Below, one piece after another: positions 46,259 to 61,200 of a stretch of DNA of 64,000 nt. Positions within the stretch are counted from its first letter, which is position 1; each line of letters begins with the position of its first letter. The DNA is taken from positions 74,710,627 through 74,774,626 of the forward strand of contig NC_077223.1 of assembly GCF_024763615.1 (NCBI RefSeq), in the 5' to 3' direction. The DNA is from Phlebotomus papatasi (lineage: Eukaryota > Arthropoda > Insecta > Diptera > Psychodidae). The notes below the pieces were generated by a model. That model was not told the origin of the DNA. It saw nothing but the letters and a program-made list of their open reading frames with translations, and did not search any database. Made by a program: the position numbers and the translations under genes.

Positions 46259-49200
46259 ATGACGGGGAGGGGTGGAAAACGTCGTGGGAGACCACCCAAA
46301 ACCCCTGTGGTTGAGAGGGCGTCTAAATTTCAGTATCATCTGATGAAGAAGCCCAAGTATCTCCTCAACAAGGGGTCGGATTCACAGATGAGCACCCCGT
46401 CGGCATCGAGGGCATCATCGCCACAGGGAAGCGATGGGAGTCGAAGGAGCACCTTCAGGGCATCAGCGTCCAAGGCACGAAGGAACAGGGGAGGAGGTAC
46501 TGCAGGCAGACGTGCAACTCCGTCATCGTCGGCTTACCAAAGAAAAGGTAAGGGATATAAAACTTTTATTTGCTCTATATATTTTTTTGTTTTAGAAAAG
46601 AAGAGTTTCTTGAAAACCTTCATTGGAAACGTTTCTGTTAAAAAATAAACTCATATAAATCTTCAGAATATTTTCAGTCCGTTGACACATGATTTGAAGT
46701 GGAATTTGTAAAATTTCCCATATTAGGGCTTGATTTATTGCTGATTTAAGGCATTAAAGATTTTTTAAGTGGCCAGTTTTTTAAAATGATGTAGAACAAA
46801 TTTCTTTAATGTTAGGGAAATTGGGGCTCCTTTGAAATTGGGATTTTTTAAAACTAATTTTAAACGGTGGCAGCCAAGATCCCGAAAGCCAAAATCCCGA
46901 ATGTTCAAAATCGTGAAAAGGATAAAATAATATGGAGGAAAATGTTTAAAATAATTTCCTAAGACAAAGAAGATTTGCCTTTGCCTCCAACAAGCGCGGG
47001 TGCAATCGTGGAAGAAGCTACGACACTTTTAAGAATTCGGGATTTTAGCTTTCGGGATTTTGGCCCATTCGGGATTTTGGCTTTCGGGATTTTGACCGGG
47101 ACCCGTGATATTCTTCAAGGTTTTTTTCCGTCAACTTGGGGAAGGTAGTTAGAAGTTAGAAGTAGTTCCGGTCAAAATCTCGAACGCCAAAATCCCAAAA
47201 AGGTCGAATGCCCTAAATCCAAAATCTCGAATAGCTAAAATCCCGGAAACCAAAATCTCGAAAGGGTCGAAATCCTGAATGGGTCAAAATCCCGAAGAGG
47301 CAAAATATCGAAAAGTCAGATTCCCGAATAGCAAATATCTCGAAATGCCAAAAACTCGGAAGCCAAAATCCCGAATCCCACCTTCCCAAATTCTTAAAAG
47401 TGTCATAGCTACTCCTATGATTGCATCAGTGTTTGTTGGAGATAAACAAAAATTTTATGTGTTTTGGGAAACTATTCCACACATTCACCATATAATTTCG
47501 TCCTTCTCAGAAATTTGACCATTCGGGACTTTGACTTACGGAATTTGGCTTTAGGGATTTTGATCAGCACTGAGTTAAAAAAATACCAACTCGCTGTTTT
47601 ATTCAAATTAATATTTTGGCCAGGAAAAGTAAGAAACATTTTCGGTCAGTATATTAGTAGTTTGGCTAGCAAAACGTTTATTTTTTTCTGTAACAAGTTC
47701 ATTATTTTGACAAGTAGAAACAAAAAAAATATTATGTCTTTTTAAATCAAAATTACAATGTTCATAACTTCTTAATTATCCCTTTGCCAAGAATGCTTAT
47801 ATACTGACCAATTTTTTTTGCTAACTTTCGTCGCCTTAAAATAATTACGTTTTATAAGTCAACTTACAGTACTTCAAAGATGCTATCGCATTAGGATGTA
47901 AAAAAATTAAATTTAACTAAAAAAGAAAATTGACTGAGTTATTTCTGCACAGGATATTAGAAAAAAAATAGATAAGCACATCAAACTTTTTTGCCTACAC
48001 ACAGAAAAAATATTTCGTAAATATTTGTGAATTCCTTTGGGGACTTACGAAATGTTCGCAAATCGTACAACCCAAAAACAAACAAAAAAAAAGAAATAAT
48101 ATAGTCCTATGTAAGTACTTTGTATTTTTGGGCATGAATGAAATTTAATTCAAGTTCGTAAAAGTTTGTAATTTTCTCACAAACATTGTTCGTAAGATGA
48201 TCATTTGACGAGCCTTTTTTATACTTTTACAAACATTTGTTCCTAAATGTTTGTAAACACACGAAAATGTTCATAAAATTGTGTCATTTGTTGGTAAATT
48301 TTTGTTTGGCAAAAATTTACGAACAAATAACAAAATTTTACAAATATTTTTCATATGCTTACGAAAATTTACGAACAAATTTTTGCAAAAGTACAAAAAA
48401 AATACTTCTCAAGTGATCATGTTACGAATAATGATTGTGAGAAAAGTACAAACTTTTACGAACTTGCTTGTGGGTTATACAATTTACGAGCATTTCGTAA
48501 GTCTCAAATTGATATTCATAAACATTTACGAACAATTTTACAAAATATTTTTTTCTTACTATTAAAAAATAGTGTAATAATAATATCAATAGTTCATTAA
48601 ATTCACAATAACAGAGTCACTCAAATATCTCTAACCTGAAGATATTTAATGCTTATGATAAAATTATTTGAAAGTACTATCAATTGTAGTGATATTAATA
48701 TAAAATCAATATCAGTTTAACCCCTTTCCGGGAAAATTGCATTTTAGGCTTTTGATTTAACAAAGTACTTCTCAAATCTGAGCAAAAAAAATGGGTGGAA
48801 GAACCACTTTTTGTGACTGAACCGCTTTTCTCCACTTACTCTAATCGCTCCTTCTTCAATTATTAAGAAATAAATGAGCTATAAATTTATTTGTATCTCA
48901 ACTGCTGCTGCAGAGACGACAAATAATATATTTACTTGCTTTAAATGGCGAAAATTGGTAAAAAGTGTCGGTAAAGTGGTTATTTTTGCATTGTTAAACA
49001 AATAGTAGTTCAGCGTTAAATTGTAGGAATACTGATATTGAAATCTGAATTTTGATTTAGGTATGAATTTAGAGCCAGTTCATCTAAGTAACTTTCAAAA
49101 GATTAAAGTTCAAAAGGTATAATTAAATAATTTCATTTTTTTCCTAAAAGTGTCAATAAGTGGTTACTCCACCCTTTTATCAACATAGGTTGAAACGGAT

Positions 49201-52200
49201 CTAGTGCAGACCTAACTCTATGAGATTTCTTTTTTGTTCAATATGTTTATGAGTCTGGAAGTATTTTGGGTAGACTGTCAGACTGTGAAAAAGTCAGAGA
49301 TAATTTTTTTATTATTATTTGTTCCTTAATAGGGATAATTGTTCATTGAAATTTATCTTTGAGAATTCTCATAAAATTATAAATAATGCAATCATTGCAA
49401 TATATATTAGCAAAATGCGCCAAAAGGCTTAGTAAAACAATGAACGGAATTTAATTTCTCTTTTGACGGTAAAATTTCTTCCACAAATATGAGGAATAAT
49501 AAATAAAGAGAACTTTTCAATTAAAGTCATTATGCCATGTCACAGAAAATCATCATCTCTTATTCACGAAATTGCTTGAAAAGTTGTGTTAAATGGAAAG
49601 AGATATGGTGCTATTCCAATAAAAAATAAACAGGGGAAGTTTTTCTTTTGAAGACTTTTTTTTAGTACATGAATGTTCTCAAGTGCTTATGCATAATCGA
49701 TTTTTCCTTGAATTGATTCCTGTCACGACTGTTTGGTGGTTTTGGAACACGGCGAGAACTGTGGAAGAAAGCAGTCGAGACAGGAACCTACACAAAGAAA
49801 ATTCGATAATACAGAAACACTTGAGAACAGTCATTTGGTAGGAATATTCAGAAAAAAGATTTCAATTAGAACGGAAATTGGGGAAGTCTTTCTTCTATTT
49901 TTTTTATCGGCTTTATTGTTTTGGTTCCTGTCTTGACTGTTTTCACCAGTTCTTGTTGTGTTAACCATTAAACAGTCGTGACAGGAACCAGCACGGAGAA
50001 AGGCCAATTGTGTAGGGGCACCTGAGAACAGTCATTTGGTAGAAATATACAGAAGAAAGATTTCATATTTTCCATTCTCATTGGGGAACTCTCCTATTTT
50101 TTAATCGGCTTTATTGTTTTGGTTCCTGCCTTCACTGTTTTCACTAGTTCTCGTCGTGTTAACTATCAAACAGTCGTGACAGGAACCAACACAAAGAAAG
50201 GCTGATTATGTAGGAGCATTTGAGAGCAGTCATTTTGTAGAAATATTCAGAATAAAGATTTCATCTTTTCCGTTCTCATTGGGGAAGTCTTTCTTTTATT
50301 TTTTAATCGGCTTTATTGTTTTGGTACCTGTCTTGACTGTTTTCACGAGTTCTCGTCGTGTTAACCATCAAACAGTCGTGACAGGAACCAAGACGAAGAA
50401 AGGCCGATTATGTAGGAGCACTTGAGAACAGTGAAGTGCTAAGTAAAATGATCATTTTTCATTGGAATAGCACCATAATAGGGTAAAGTGATATAATTTG
50501 GAATTAGTGTTACAAGTTGGACAATTCGCCGGTATAAGTTGGACATGGCTTTTTTCTTGATAAATACAGTACAAAATTTGTTTTTAAGCACAAGGAACCA
50601 AATTATAAAACTAAAGCCTTAAAAATATACAAATAAAAATGAAGTACTAAATTTATCAAGACAAAAAGCCCTGTCCAAATTGTACTACTGTCCAACTTGT
50701 ACCACTTTACCCTAACCTGTTCTAATTTACAGGTTACGAGTCAGAGTATCACTATGGCTCGGACTTTGGTGATTCCACGGACAAGAGTGATGCTGAGGAT
50801 GATCCTCTTCTGATGTCACCGTCCGAGACAGACAGTCTCGATGCTGTTGACCACGAAAGTGACAGTGATTTCTCATTGAGTAGCTACAGTACTAATAGCA
50901 ATCACGTGCGACGTGGACCACGTCCACCGAGTCCTGAGCCACTTTGGCTGCAGCCACGTGAATTGCCACCACTTGAGCTGCCACCGACATCGGATGATTT
51001 GCTGGTGCCACAGCCATATGCACTGAGAGTAGCGTCAATTTATGAAGTGATGAGACGATTTAGGAATCTCGTGAGATTGTCGCCATTTAGAATTGAAGAT
51101 TTCTGTGCGGCACTGATGTGTGATGAGCAGAGCAATTTGCTCACTGAAATTCATATGATGCTACTGAAAGCGATTCTGCGTGAGGAAGATTCACAGGCAA
51201 CACATTTTGGACCGTTGGATCAGAAGGATAGCATCAATATTTCCCTCTATTTAATGGATACATTTACATGGGCAGAAATTTTGCGAAAATATTTAGAGAG
51301 CGATGCTAATTTTGATAGGAATGTTTTAAATATTCTAACTACGAAGGAATATCCATTTTGTGGTATTGATGATCGTCTGACGGTGCTGCAATTTCTTGTA
51401 GATCAATTTCTCATTACAACACCCGTAAGGGATGACATGCTTCAAGAGGGTCCCATTCACTATGATGATCACTGTCGCATTTGCCATCGTTTGGGGGATT
51501 TGTTGTGCTGTGAAACGTGTCCGGCGGTTTTTCATTTGGAATGTGTTGATCCACCCTTGGTGGATGTACCAACGGAAGATTGGCAATGTAGTATCTGCAA
51601 GACACATAAATTGTCTGGAGTGGTGGATTGTGTGTCGTCACAGGAAAAGCAAGGTATACTGTGTAGGCAGGAACATTTTGGTTTTGATCGTCATGGAAGG
51701 AAATATTGGTTTATTGCCCGACGGTTATTTGTGGAGAATGAAGAAGGTACGGAAATTTGGTACTATACCACGGTGAAGCAATTTGAACGGGTTCTGGCGA
51801 GATTGGATGAAAATGAATTTGAAGTGTCACTGTGCCATGAACTCAATGAGAATCGCGAGGAAATTGTCAGACAGATGACATTGACGGAGAGTCTGACGAA
51901 TCAGCACAAGGGTGGCAAGAAGTCCTACTTGGAGATTGAGAATGCCAATATTGAGAAGATGGAGAAGGAGAATCAGGAAAATGGACGAAATGAGGATGCG
52001 GAGAAGACTGAAGAGGAGAAAATGGATGAAGCTGAGAGTAATCAATCAACAGATATGGATATCGATAATGAATGTACGAATAACAATGGCAAGGTCAATA
52101 AGAATATTTTGACGAGATCGAAGACAGGAACTGAAGTTAAAGCCACTAAACCCTTTGATGAATCAATGGATACTAGCCGAGTAACACGTCATCGTCTAAG

Positions 52201-55200
52201 TCAAATAGCTTCTGGAACGCTCTATTTCAAACTTGGCATGGAAAATTCTTTCCGAACCTATGTCAATCAGTACACAACCAATATCAATGCCCTGAATAAA
52301 CCACAGAGAAATGAAGAACGTGATAAGAAGAGGCATCTTTCGCACAAATTTTCCCTGACACAAGCGTCAGAATTCAAGTGGATTGGTGCTGTTAGTGCTA
52401 CAGAGATCAATATAATAACAACATTGAGAGCAACATTTCTAGCATTAGAACAGAATATATCAGCGCCATATTTGCATCCAAACTGGATAAATATTCGAAA
52501 GACTTGGGTTTCGGCTGTGGCAAATTGCAATGCCCCCGTTGAATTTTCACGTGCACTCATAGTGTTGCAGGCCTGCATGAAGAATGTGGTGTTTGCTAAT
52601 GTCTGGCATGAACAGCTGGGACATCTTAAGCTCTACCGGATAACATCGGGAGAGCGAGAGGAGAAGAAGAAGACGGAGAAGCGTGAGAAACGGGAGATGG
52701 CCGATGAGGAGGAGAGAAATCGCATGACATACAATTTCGTCAAGTACTCTCTAGGCTTGAAGCATCAAGTGTGGAAGCAAAAGGTAAATATTATTTTAAC
52801 AAATTTTGCTTTTTTTTAGAAACAGGTTATAGGGTAAGTGTGCAAAATTCCGGCCAGCTTGCAATTTCGGCCACCTTTTTTCTTCCTCGAATTTCCATGA
52901 ACTTTTAGATTTTACGTACTCTAGAGATTATACAATGCAAAAGAATAACAAAAAAATGTAGCTTCGACAAACGAGATGACGCGAAGTATTCCCAAAGGGC
53001 AAGGTACTATGAGAATAAAGGTGGCCGAAATAGGGCACCAAAGCAATGTCTATATTTTTATTCATTTTAAAATGTATTAAAAATGATTTTAGAGTAAATA
53101 AAGACGGTAAACTCTTTACAAGGTTCCAAGCAACACTCTTTCAGAAGAAAGAATTAAAAAAATCAATTTGAATTTAAAATATTACATTCAAACTTGAGAC
53201 TCTGACGCGTGCATGCAACGATGTCGAAATTTGGCACACTTACCCTAAAGGGTTTTAGACCAATAGTTCGAAGGTTTCGATTTATAATATGCAATTAGGA
53301 TTAATGAATTTTAAGAATCCGAAGGGTTAATTACTGAACAGTCAGAAAAACGACTCGGATTTTATGGGATTGATATATTTCAAAGCGCATAAAATTAAAC
53401 GATTTTATTGTTTTTTTTTGTACATAGAAAAAAAAAATACGAAAATTGTTCGTAAAAGTTTGTGAATTTCTACTGGGAATTTACAAAATGCTCATAAAAC
53501 GTATAATCAACTAAAGAGTTCGTAAAAGTTTGTACGTTTTTCACAAACTTTATTCGTAACGTGGTCACCTTACGAGCATTTTTTGTTTATCAAAAAACAT
53601 TTGCTCGTACATATTTGTTTGTTTGACACAACTTTATGAACACATGACAAAATTTTACAAACATTTTTTTATTTGTTTACAAACATTTACGAACAAATGT
53701 TTGTAAAAGTATAAAAGTGACTCATGAAGTGACCATCTTACAAACAATGATTATGAAGAAAACCCAACATTTACGAACTTTTTAGTGGGTTAGAAGATTT
53801 ACGAACATTTCGAAAATGTCCATTAGGAATTCACAAACGTTTACGAACTATGTTATGAAACATTTTCTCTGTGTAGAAGGTTTAAAGAGTGAATTCTGAT
53901 CGAATCGATAGTCATCCTGATTTTTTAACATTCTGGGTGACGTTCAAGTGATCCTCTTGGTTCATCCGATACAGTTAGGATCTATTTTCCGATTTCCTAA
54001 AGCCTTCTTTATACTTGAGACTTAGCCCAATCTCCAAAAATCTTGAATTTCTGTATTACAAGAAATTTTTGTAATTTTTCATAATATGTAGGATTAATTG
54101 ACTTTAGCTAACAATTCTAGGTCAAAACTTTGGTAATAATTTTACCAAAGTTACACTTACGACTTAAGCCGAGAGATCACTTAACGTAATTATAATCAAA
54201 ATAATGATTTGATTAAATTCCCATAAGTTTTCCATTAACTAAGCCGTTTCTCGGCTTAAGTCAATAAACGGATTAGTCAGAAACTGATGGAAATGTAATC
54301 TGATAATTATTTTCATTATAATTACGTTAAGCCATCTCTCCGCTTAAGTCGTAAGTGTGTCTAGGGCATTAGAGCCCATATAGCGTCAGTTGGATCAGCA
54401 TTTGTCGTAACTTCCTCATCGTCTCATCAGCACTTTGTCTAACGACATGGAAATACACACACTATACAAGAACTACTGATGAGGTGATGAGGGAGTTACG
54501 ACAATTGCTGATATGCTGATCCAACTAACGATAGACCTAGACTGATCCTCGAAAATATTTAGCCTGTAAAATTTGGGAATAAAAGATTAGGTAAGGCAAA
54601 TCTATGGAAAAGATGGAATTGACGCGATTTACTACGTCGAGCTTATTTTGTCTATTTCGGCCACAGAGGACAGTTTTCTCGACGCGATTCATTACTCCCA
54701 ATATCACTTAATTATTAGGTTCAAAAATAAATATAATTCAGTAAATATTACACCAAACGTAAAAATTTGCACATTAGTGCTTAAATTTATCTTTCATGTT
54801 CTTGGTTTAACCATTTTAAGAGGTATCCAAGCCTTTAAAAATCACTTTTAAGCAATTTTAATAAACTATCTTTCCATTACTAATTTCCATACCTAATGTA
54901 ATTATCAGATTTTCTATGAAATATCCAATCGGTCTTACAGAACATGTTTTGAGCATCGCATCGCTTCAAAATGAAAGTGTTGTAACTATATTTTCTTTGT
55001 ATCCGCAATTGCAGCAAATGACACTTCATGATGCGTCTGTAGCAACAAATGCCGATACAAAGCAAATGCACAACGCACAATAACTTTTGTTTGTGAATAT
55101 GTTCTCAAAATTGTCTATGAGAGTGAGAGGGATGACTAGATCTAAATCTCACTCACTCTCATTGAAATGTCAAAAACATGTTTACTAAACAAAAGTTATT

Positions 55201-58200
55201 GAGCGTTGTGCATAATTCGTGAGTAGAATTATTTGGAAATAGAAAAAAGAATCAACTTTTACGAAGCTGCAAAGGTTCTCTCAACACCGATATCACTCGA
55301 GTTAATTCAACTCTGCCGTGGAATTGTTTTAACTCTTCGGGTTTTCTCCTAAGTCGAAATCCACAGAAAACCTCACTTGGCTTTGAGAAAAGCTTTCACT
55401 CAAGATAATTTTTCAAACACGTCCATTCTTTATTAATTCTGTTTCCTTGATGAAGAATTATCAGACGATGAAGATTTTCTCACAATGTGTAAATTGATGT
55501 TGTGGACTCTACTTGCAGTCTCTCAAATAGGCGCTCGAACTTCTTAGCAATCACAGGATTGCAAAAAACAACAAATGAACGGCATTTTTCGTTATTCGTT
55601 CAGAATCACTCTCGTAATAGAAGTTTTAAAGTTCCATAAAGTTTCTTCAAATTTTGTTCATTAAGTAACGCCAGCATACATTTTGAATTGCGATTTTGCT
55701 GTAGGAAATGAAAATTTTTATTGATATAGTTAAGTGTGCTAATCCGGGCGCTTTGCTATCTGGATCGTTTATGACTAATCCACTTAAAATAATTTTTTTA
55801 TTATTATTTCCGCAATATAGTCACTACAGTAACATATTATAACTATTCAAGTTTGAGAAAAAGCAAAAATAATATTTTTATCCATTAAGTGAGTGTAATC
55901 GACTCATTTCAATCTTGTGCCACCTGGGTTCTTCACTAAAAATTTTCTAGTCAGTGATATTTTCGCTAATGACAGCTAGTTGATTGAAAACATTTTTTTT
56001 TCTTGTGAGAAAAGCATTTTAAATCCAAAGGATTAATTAAAAGTGAATTAGCGAAAAGGCGACCCAGTTAGTGCATGCTGACTTATTTCAGTAATATCAT
56101 TATTTTATAAATTTTCTTCAATATTTTTGATATTTTTTTTATATTATGTTTCTGAATGAAACAAGTGAATAATTCTATGGATTTAGAAGAAGTAAAAAAG
56201 AATTACATCAGTTCAAAAACAAGCGTTTAAGTAGCACTTTTAGGAAAAGAATCCAGTTACCCCACCTTATTATATTTTAAAAAAAATTGTTATTACAATT
56301 TATTATTTATTTTAAAGGGTGAAGAGTATCGGATTCATGGACAATGGAGTTGGATTTGGATGTCATACAGTCGACGTCAGGGAAGGGCGGCCAATTGTAA
56401 AGGTAGGGATTGCAATGTTCCCAACAAATTAATGACACGGGTAAAAATGGCTGATGGAGATGAGAAGATTTTGGAATTGGATCCAAAAGCTCATGATTTT
56501 CTTGTTGGTGCTGATCTGACAAATCCCCTAAATTCATGCATTCCCGAGGAGATGCAAGGGGCACAAATTGTCCCAGTTGTCAGTAACTTTGACACCATTA
56601 ATGTTTCTCAAGCTCTTACGTCCTATGGACGATTGCTGTATCCGAAAGTGGCGAAGAAATCTCGCTTGGATGATCTATTGCAGCGTCGAGTGCAATTGAG
56701 GGATGCAGAAGAGCGTTCGATGACACGGGCAAAGGCCCCAAATGATATGGATATTGAGACAACAGTGCCCAAGCATACAATAGCTACGCCAAAATTGGGT
56801 ATTGTCCCGGATTTGGGTATTGTGAAGCAGCACAATAGTGCAGCACAGAGAAGTGGTGGCCAGAGTGGTGGAGCCAATGCTGAGATGCTGAACAGTTTGT
56901 CAAAGCGAATTGATACCGTTCGCACTCACTATGGTCAACTCAATAAGGCTGCCAAGATGTTTCAGTGCTATGGGAAGGAATGCAATAGTGCTTCGAATGT
57001 TGTACTGACAAAGCCCAACAATTGCTACTCTCCACTGTGCCTGCAGAAGGATCGGGTTAGGAGGGAATTGTTAGCATTGACAAAGAGAGCCCATGGACAG
57101 GGTAGCAATGCTGTGGGAATTGGAAAGAAATCATCGATTCTCGAACAGAAACTCACAGAAGGACGCTTTGAGGAGAGTTTTGAGGAAGAAGATTTTCCCA
57201 CGATGATCAAAAAATCTCTTGATACTGCTTTCCAGACGATGCAGGAATACAATGAAGAATCCATTGAGGAGTGTATAAATCAGGTGGAGCCTGAACCAGA
57301 GGAACCTGTGAAGAGTGAAGAGGCCGTTAAAGTGGAAAAGATGGAAATTGATCCTCCAGCAGCTGAAGTGGAAATTCCATCGACTCCTAATGCCAATGAA
57401 AATGGTGAATCTGAGGCAAAGAAGCCCAAAGTTGAGGAAGAAAGTGATCAAAATTCCAATTCAACTGATACAACGTCCAAAGACGACGAGAAATCAGGAA
57501 GTGGAGAGAAAGAAGAAAGTATCGATGTTCCTCCAAGGAGAACACCACGTGGACGACCTCCACGTATCAGTCGTAATGTAACTACGACAACAACAACTAC
57601 CACAACAAAAACAACAACAAAATATGTAGATGGTAATCTGTCATGCTACCAAGCTGAAGCAACCATCAAGACACAAACCATTGAGAATCAGGAGGGTATC
57701 AAGAGCATTACGACCAATACGATGAATTCAGTGAGTGGAAAGACACAATATTCTGAACGGCAGAATCGTCGTTTTGCCACAACGAAAACAGTAAAGAAGG
57801 AGGAAGTGACGAAGATTGAGAAGGAATATGGTCCAAATGGTGTTGAGAGGATATTCTCAACAAAGTCTTCTCGTGGCAAAATCTACCTCAAACGCTATGT
57901 TAGTGAAGTGACAGAGACAAAGACCAAGGTGAAGCCGACAACAATTAAATATCCAATGACGGGAAATTTCCTCACGAAAAAAGGAACGAGATCCATTTTA
58001 ATACTGCCAATGCATGAATTGGTGAAATTGGCCAGAAGTGGAGGAAGGAATCCTGTTGTAGGATTTCATCAAATTACAAAAAATAACACTTCTGTCTGGC
58101 CATATCCGTGCTCAAGACCTCTCTTCAGAACTTGCTGGATCTACAGGACTATCAATGTAAAGACACTCAGTGCTATAGCACTTCAGCTGAGGATTTTGTG

Positions 58201-61200
58201 GACCTGCTTGCGATGGGATGATATGATTGCAAAACCACCGACAACTGACGGAAAACATCAGGTAAGATTGTCATTTTTTTTCATTATCCCAATTTTATAA
58301 TATATTTTCGATTGCACATTGAGGTCCTTTCGCTACTTTTCTTTTGAAAATTTATCATGTAGACTCCATATTTCAATGAAACACTCGAGCAACTTTTATT
58401 TTTCTGTCCGCTCTCTTAGGCGTCCAGTCCAAGTCTGTTCTTCGTTTATTTTTTCGTTCGTCTTCGTCTGTCCCTATCGCCCTCTCGCGGAAATTGTTCT
58501 AAGTAGTGTCCGTCCCGTCCGTTGATAAATCATAAAAATTGAGTAGGAGAAAGTACTCTCCCTTCTAAAGCCAGTGATAAGCCTAGATCAGCTTATAGAG
58601 GTGTGATTCCTTCGTTGCAAAATCGGATTGTGGCAAACTCGAACGATATTTATACATTAAATTGTATGAGAAATGCATAAAAGTGTCTGAAAATCTTTAA
58701 AGTTGATTATCTCGGAAACTATGAGAGATAGAGGCCTCAAACTTTACATCCATTTAGAGCCACTTCCAGGCTTGATATGTGCAAAATTTCGCGACCCGCG
58801 AAAATCCGCGAACTATAAAAACCGGTTTTAAACCGGTTTAGAACCGGTTTTTCAAAAAACTAATCTTATAGAAATTATCGTACGCGCAAGTAGATATATT
58901 TAAAAAAAAAATTATGAAGATATCTCTTTCCAAACCGGAGATATTGCGTACTACGGACGGCCGGACCCGAAAATGGCGGACTATCATTTTTGGCATCAGG
59001 GATGTTCAAAACATATACTCTGTGAATTTCAGCTCGATCGGAGCACTTTTAGAAAATCGGAGTATCACAATAGGTGTGATTATGAAAGAATCACACCTAA
59101 AATAAAAGAAATATTTAAAAAAATATAATAAAAGAAGGCACGAACGTTCGAAGGCAGAGTACTTCACCCTATGGCCATAAGTGGCAACTTTTTTGAAACA
59201 CTTGAGACTTATGGCCATCCTAGAGCCTCAAGTAGGTCAGTGGATAGAGCAGTGGCTCTATGACTGCGAGGTCTTGGGTTCAAAGCTGAGCAGTAGCAGA
59301 AAAAAGATTTCTCATGCCATATCGGCTTTGAATTCTTCCAGTGAATGAATGAATAGTATTGCCAATGGTGCATATTGGCAAAAAAAAACTAACCGCCTAA
59401 ACAATAGAGACTGGTACGAAAACGAGTTTCGACATGAAACTTGATTTTATCGATTCAGTCGATACATATATTCACTGTCACTGATCCCAAACACACACCG
59501 AGATGGGCTGCTATGATATAGTAGCAGCACTGGTTGCCCGAATGATAATGGAGGGGCTACCCGTATCGGGGGATAAGATAGGAGTGGGGAAGCATAAGAA
59601 GCCCGGTGAACCGGGCCCGGAGAAGAAACCGGTGAGCGTCGGGGATATAGGGCAGCTCAGAAAAACAACGATTCTTCCCAAAGCTTTCGGCTCAGTCTCC
59701 AAGCCTTCCTCAGTGGTCAAATCTAACAATTCCTTGCTTTGTCATATGGTCTAGGGATGCACAGGGCATGGGATCCCTCAAAAGTTTACTTCAAAGCATC
59801 ATCCAAAATTAAATTCTGAACATTACAACCGATGACCGTGGACCGTTTTTATAGGGAAATGCAGACAGAGAAGACCACTCTTGATCTAAGCATCTCAAAT
59901 AAGGTCATGCTGTTTGTCCGTAAGATCGTTCGTCAGTCTGTCCGACCGTTACCACGCTTGGAGGTCAAACGGCTATAGATAAAGATTAGACTGCGAGAGA
60001 CCCTCTCATAAGTCCACTCTGGAACCATTAACATTCCTCTTCCATAACTATGTTTTTCGGGATTGCTCAAAAACGCTTCGTGCAATTTCTTTTCCATTTT
60101 TGGATATGCTTTAGAGATCATCTAGACGGAAATTTCGCCGTTGAATTATTTCTAATAACAGGATTTCAAGGTCAAAAGTTTAATAAAAGCTATAGACAGC
60201 GTATTTCTTAGTTAAATTGCATCTTGTTTGGGCTTGTTAGAAATGTCTTGGAATTTGCTATAAAACTGAACCAGTTGCAATCGGTAATGAACCGGTTCAT
60301 AACCGATAACTAATTTTTATACGAAATTTAATTATATTACTCCTTGGTGTATTTTGGGAAATATTTTGAGTGATTTATAAATCTGTTGAGTCGTTTATGA
60401 ATCGATTTAAATCGGTTGTGTACTGGTGAACGGTATTAGATTAGAATTTTTTTGTTACTTAATATTTTGAAGATGATAATTTTTTGATGGCTTATGTTTA
60501 TTTGTTAGATTACCACGGAAACTGAAATAATGTCGTTGGAATTGCTAAAGCATCGATATTTGGGTAAATTTATGGAGAGGACGCAGTATCTGCGACGAAA
60601 GGTAGTTATACCGCTTGAATTGCCCAAAGCTGTCCGTGAAGTTACATCCATTCGGTCGGGTTTGAGGAAGCGTAAGAGAGCAGAATCACCCCAACACACT
60701 GAACCTCAAGTCACTGAAGAGTGGGTGGATGAGGAGAAGTTGGAACTGTGGGAGATTAAGCAGTATGGAGAGAAGTAATACAATAATTTATTTTACTTGT
60801 TTTTGGGAGATTATGCTATAAAATATGTATTTGCTTTTGTTGTGTGTATAGGCAAGAAAAGGCAAATGCATTGCCAGTGACGCGTCAATCGACAGGAAAA
60901 TTGCCACCTGCGAGACAATTTGAAGTGCAACAGAGTAGTAATTCTTCTTCTTCATCGACTGGTGGTACTAAGACAATTATTGTAAGTAGCAATGCAACAC
61001 CGGAGGAGATTAAGGCCAAAATGGAGGAGCAATTACGCATCCAGCGAGCAGCACATCATCAAAAGCGTGCAATGGAACTCAAAGCACAAGGTAAGATACA
61101 ACATCCTTTTGCTCATACTCTTCTATTTTTTTTTCTTTTTGTTTTTGATGTTGGATGTCTCATCTTCATGTATTTAACGAGAGACATGTTTCAATTTGAT

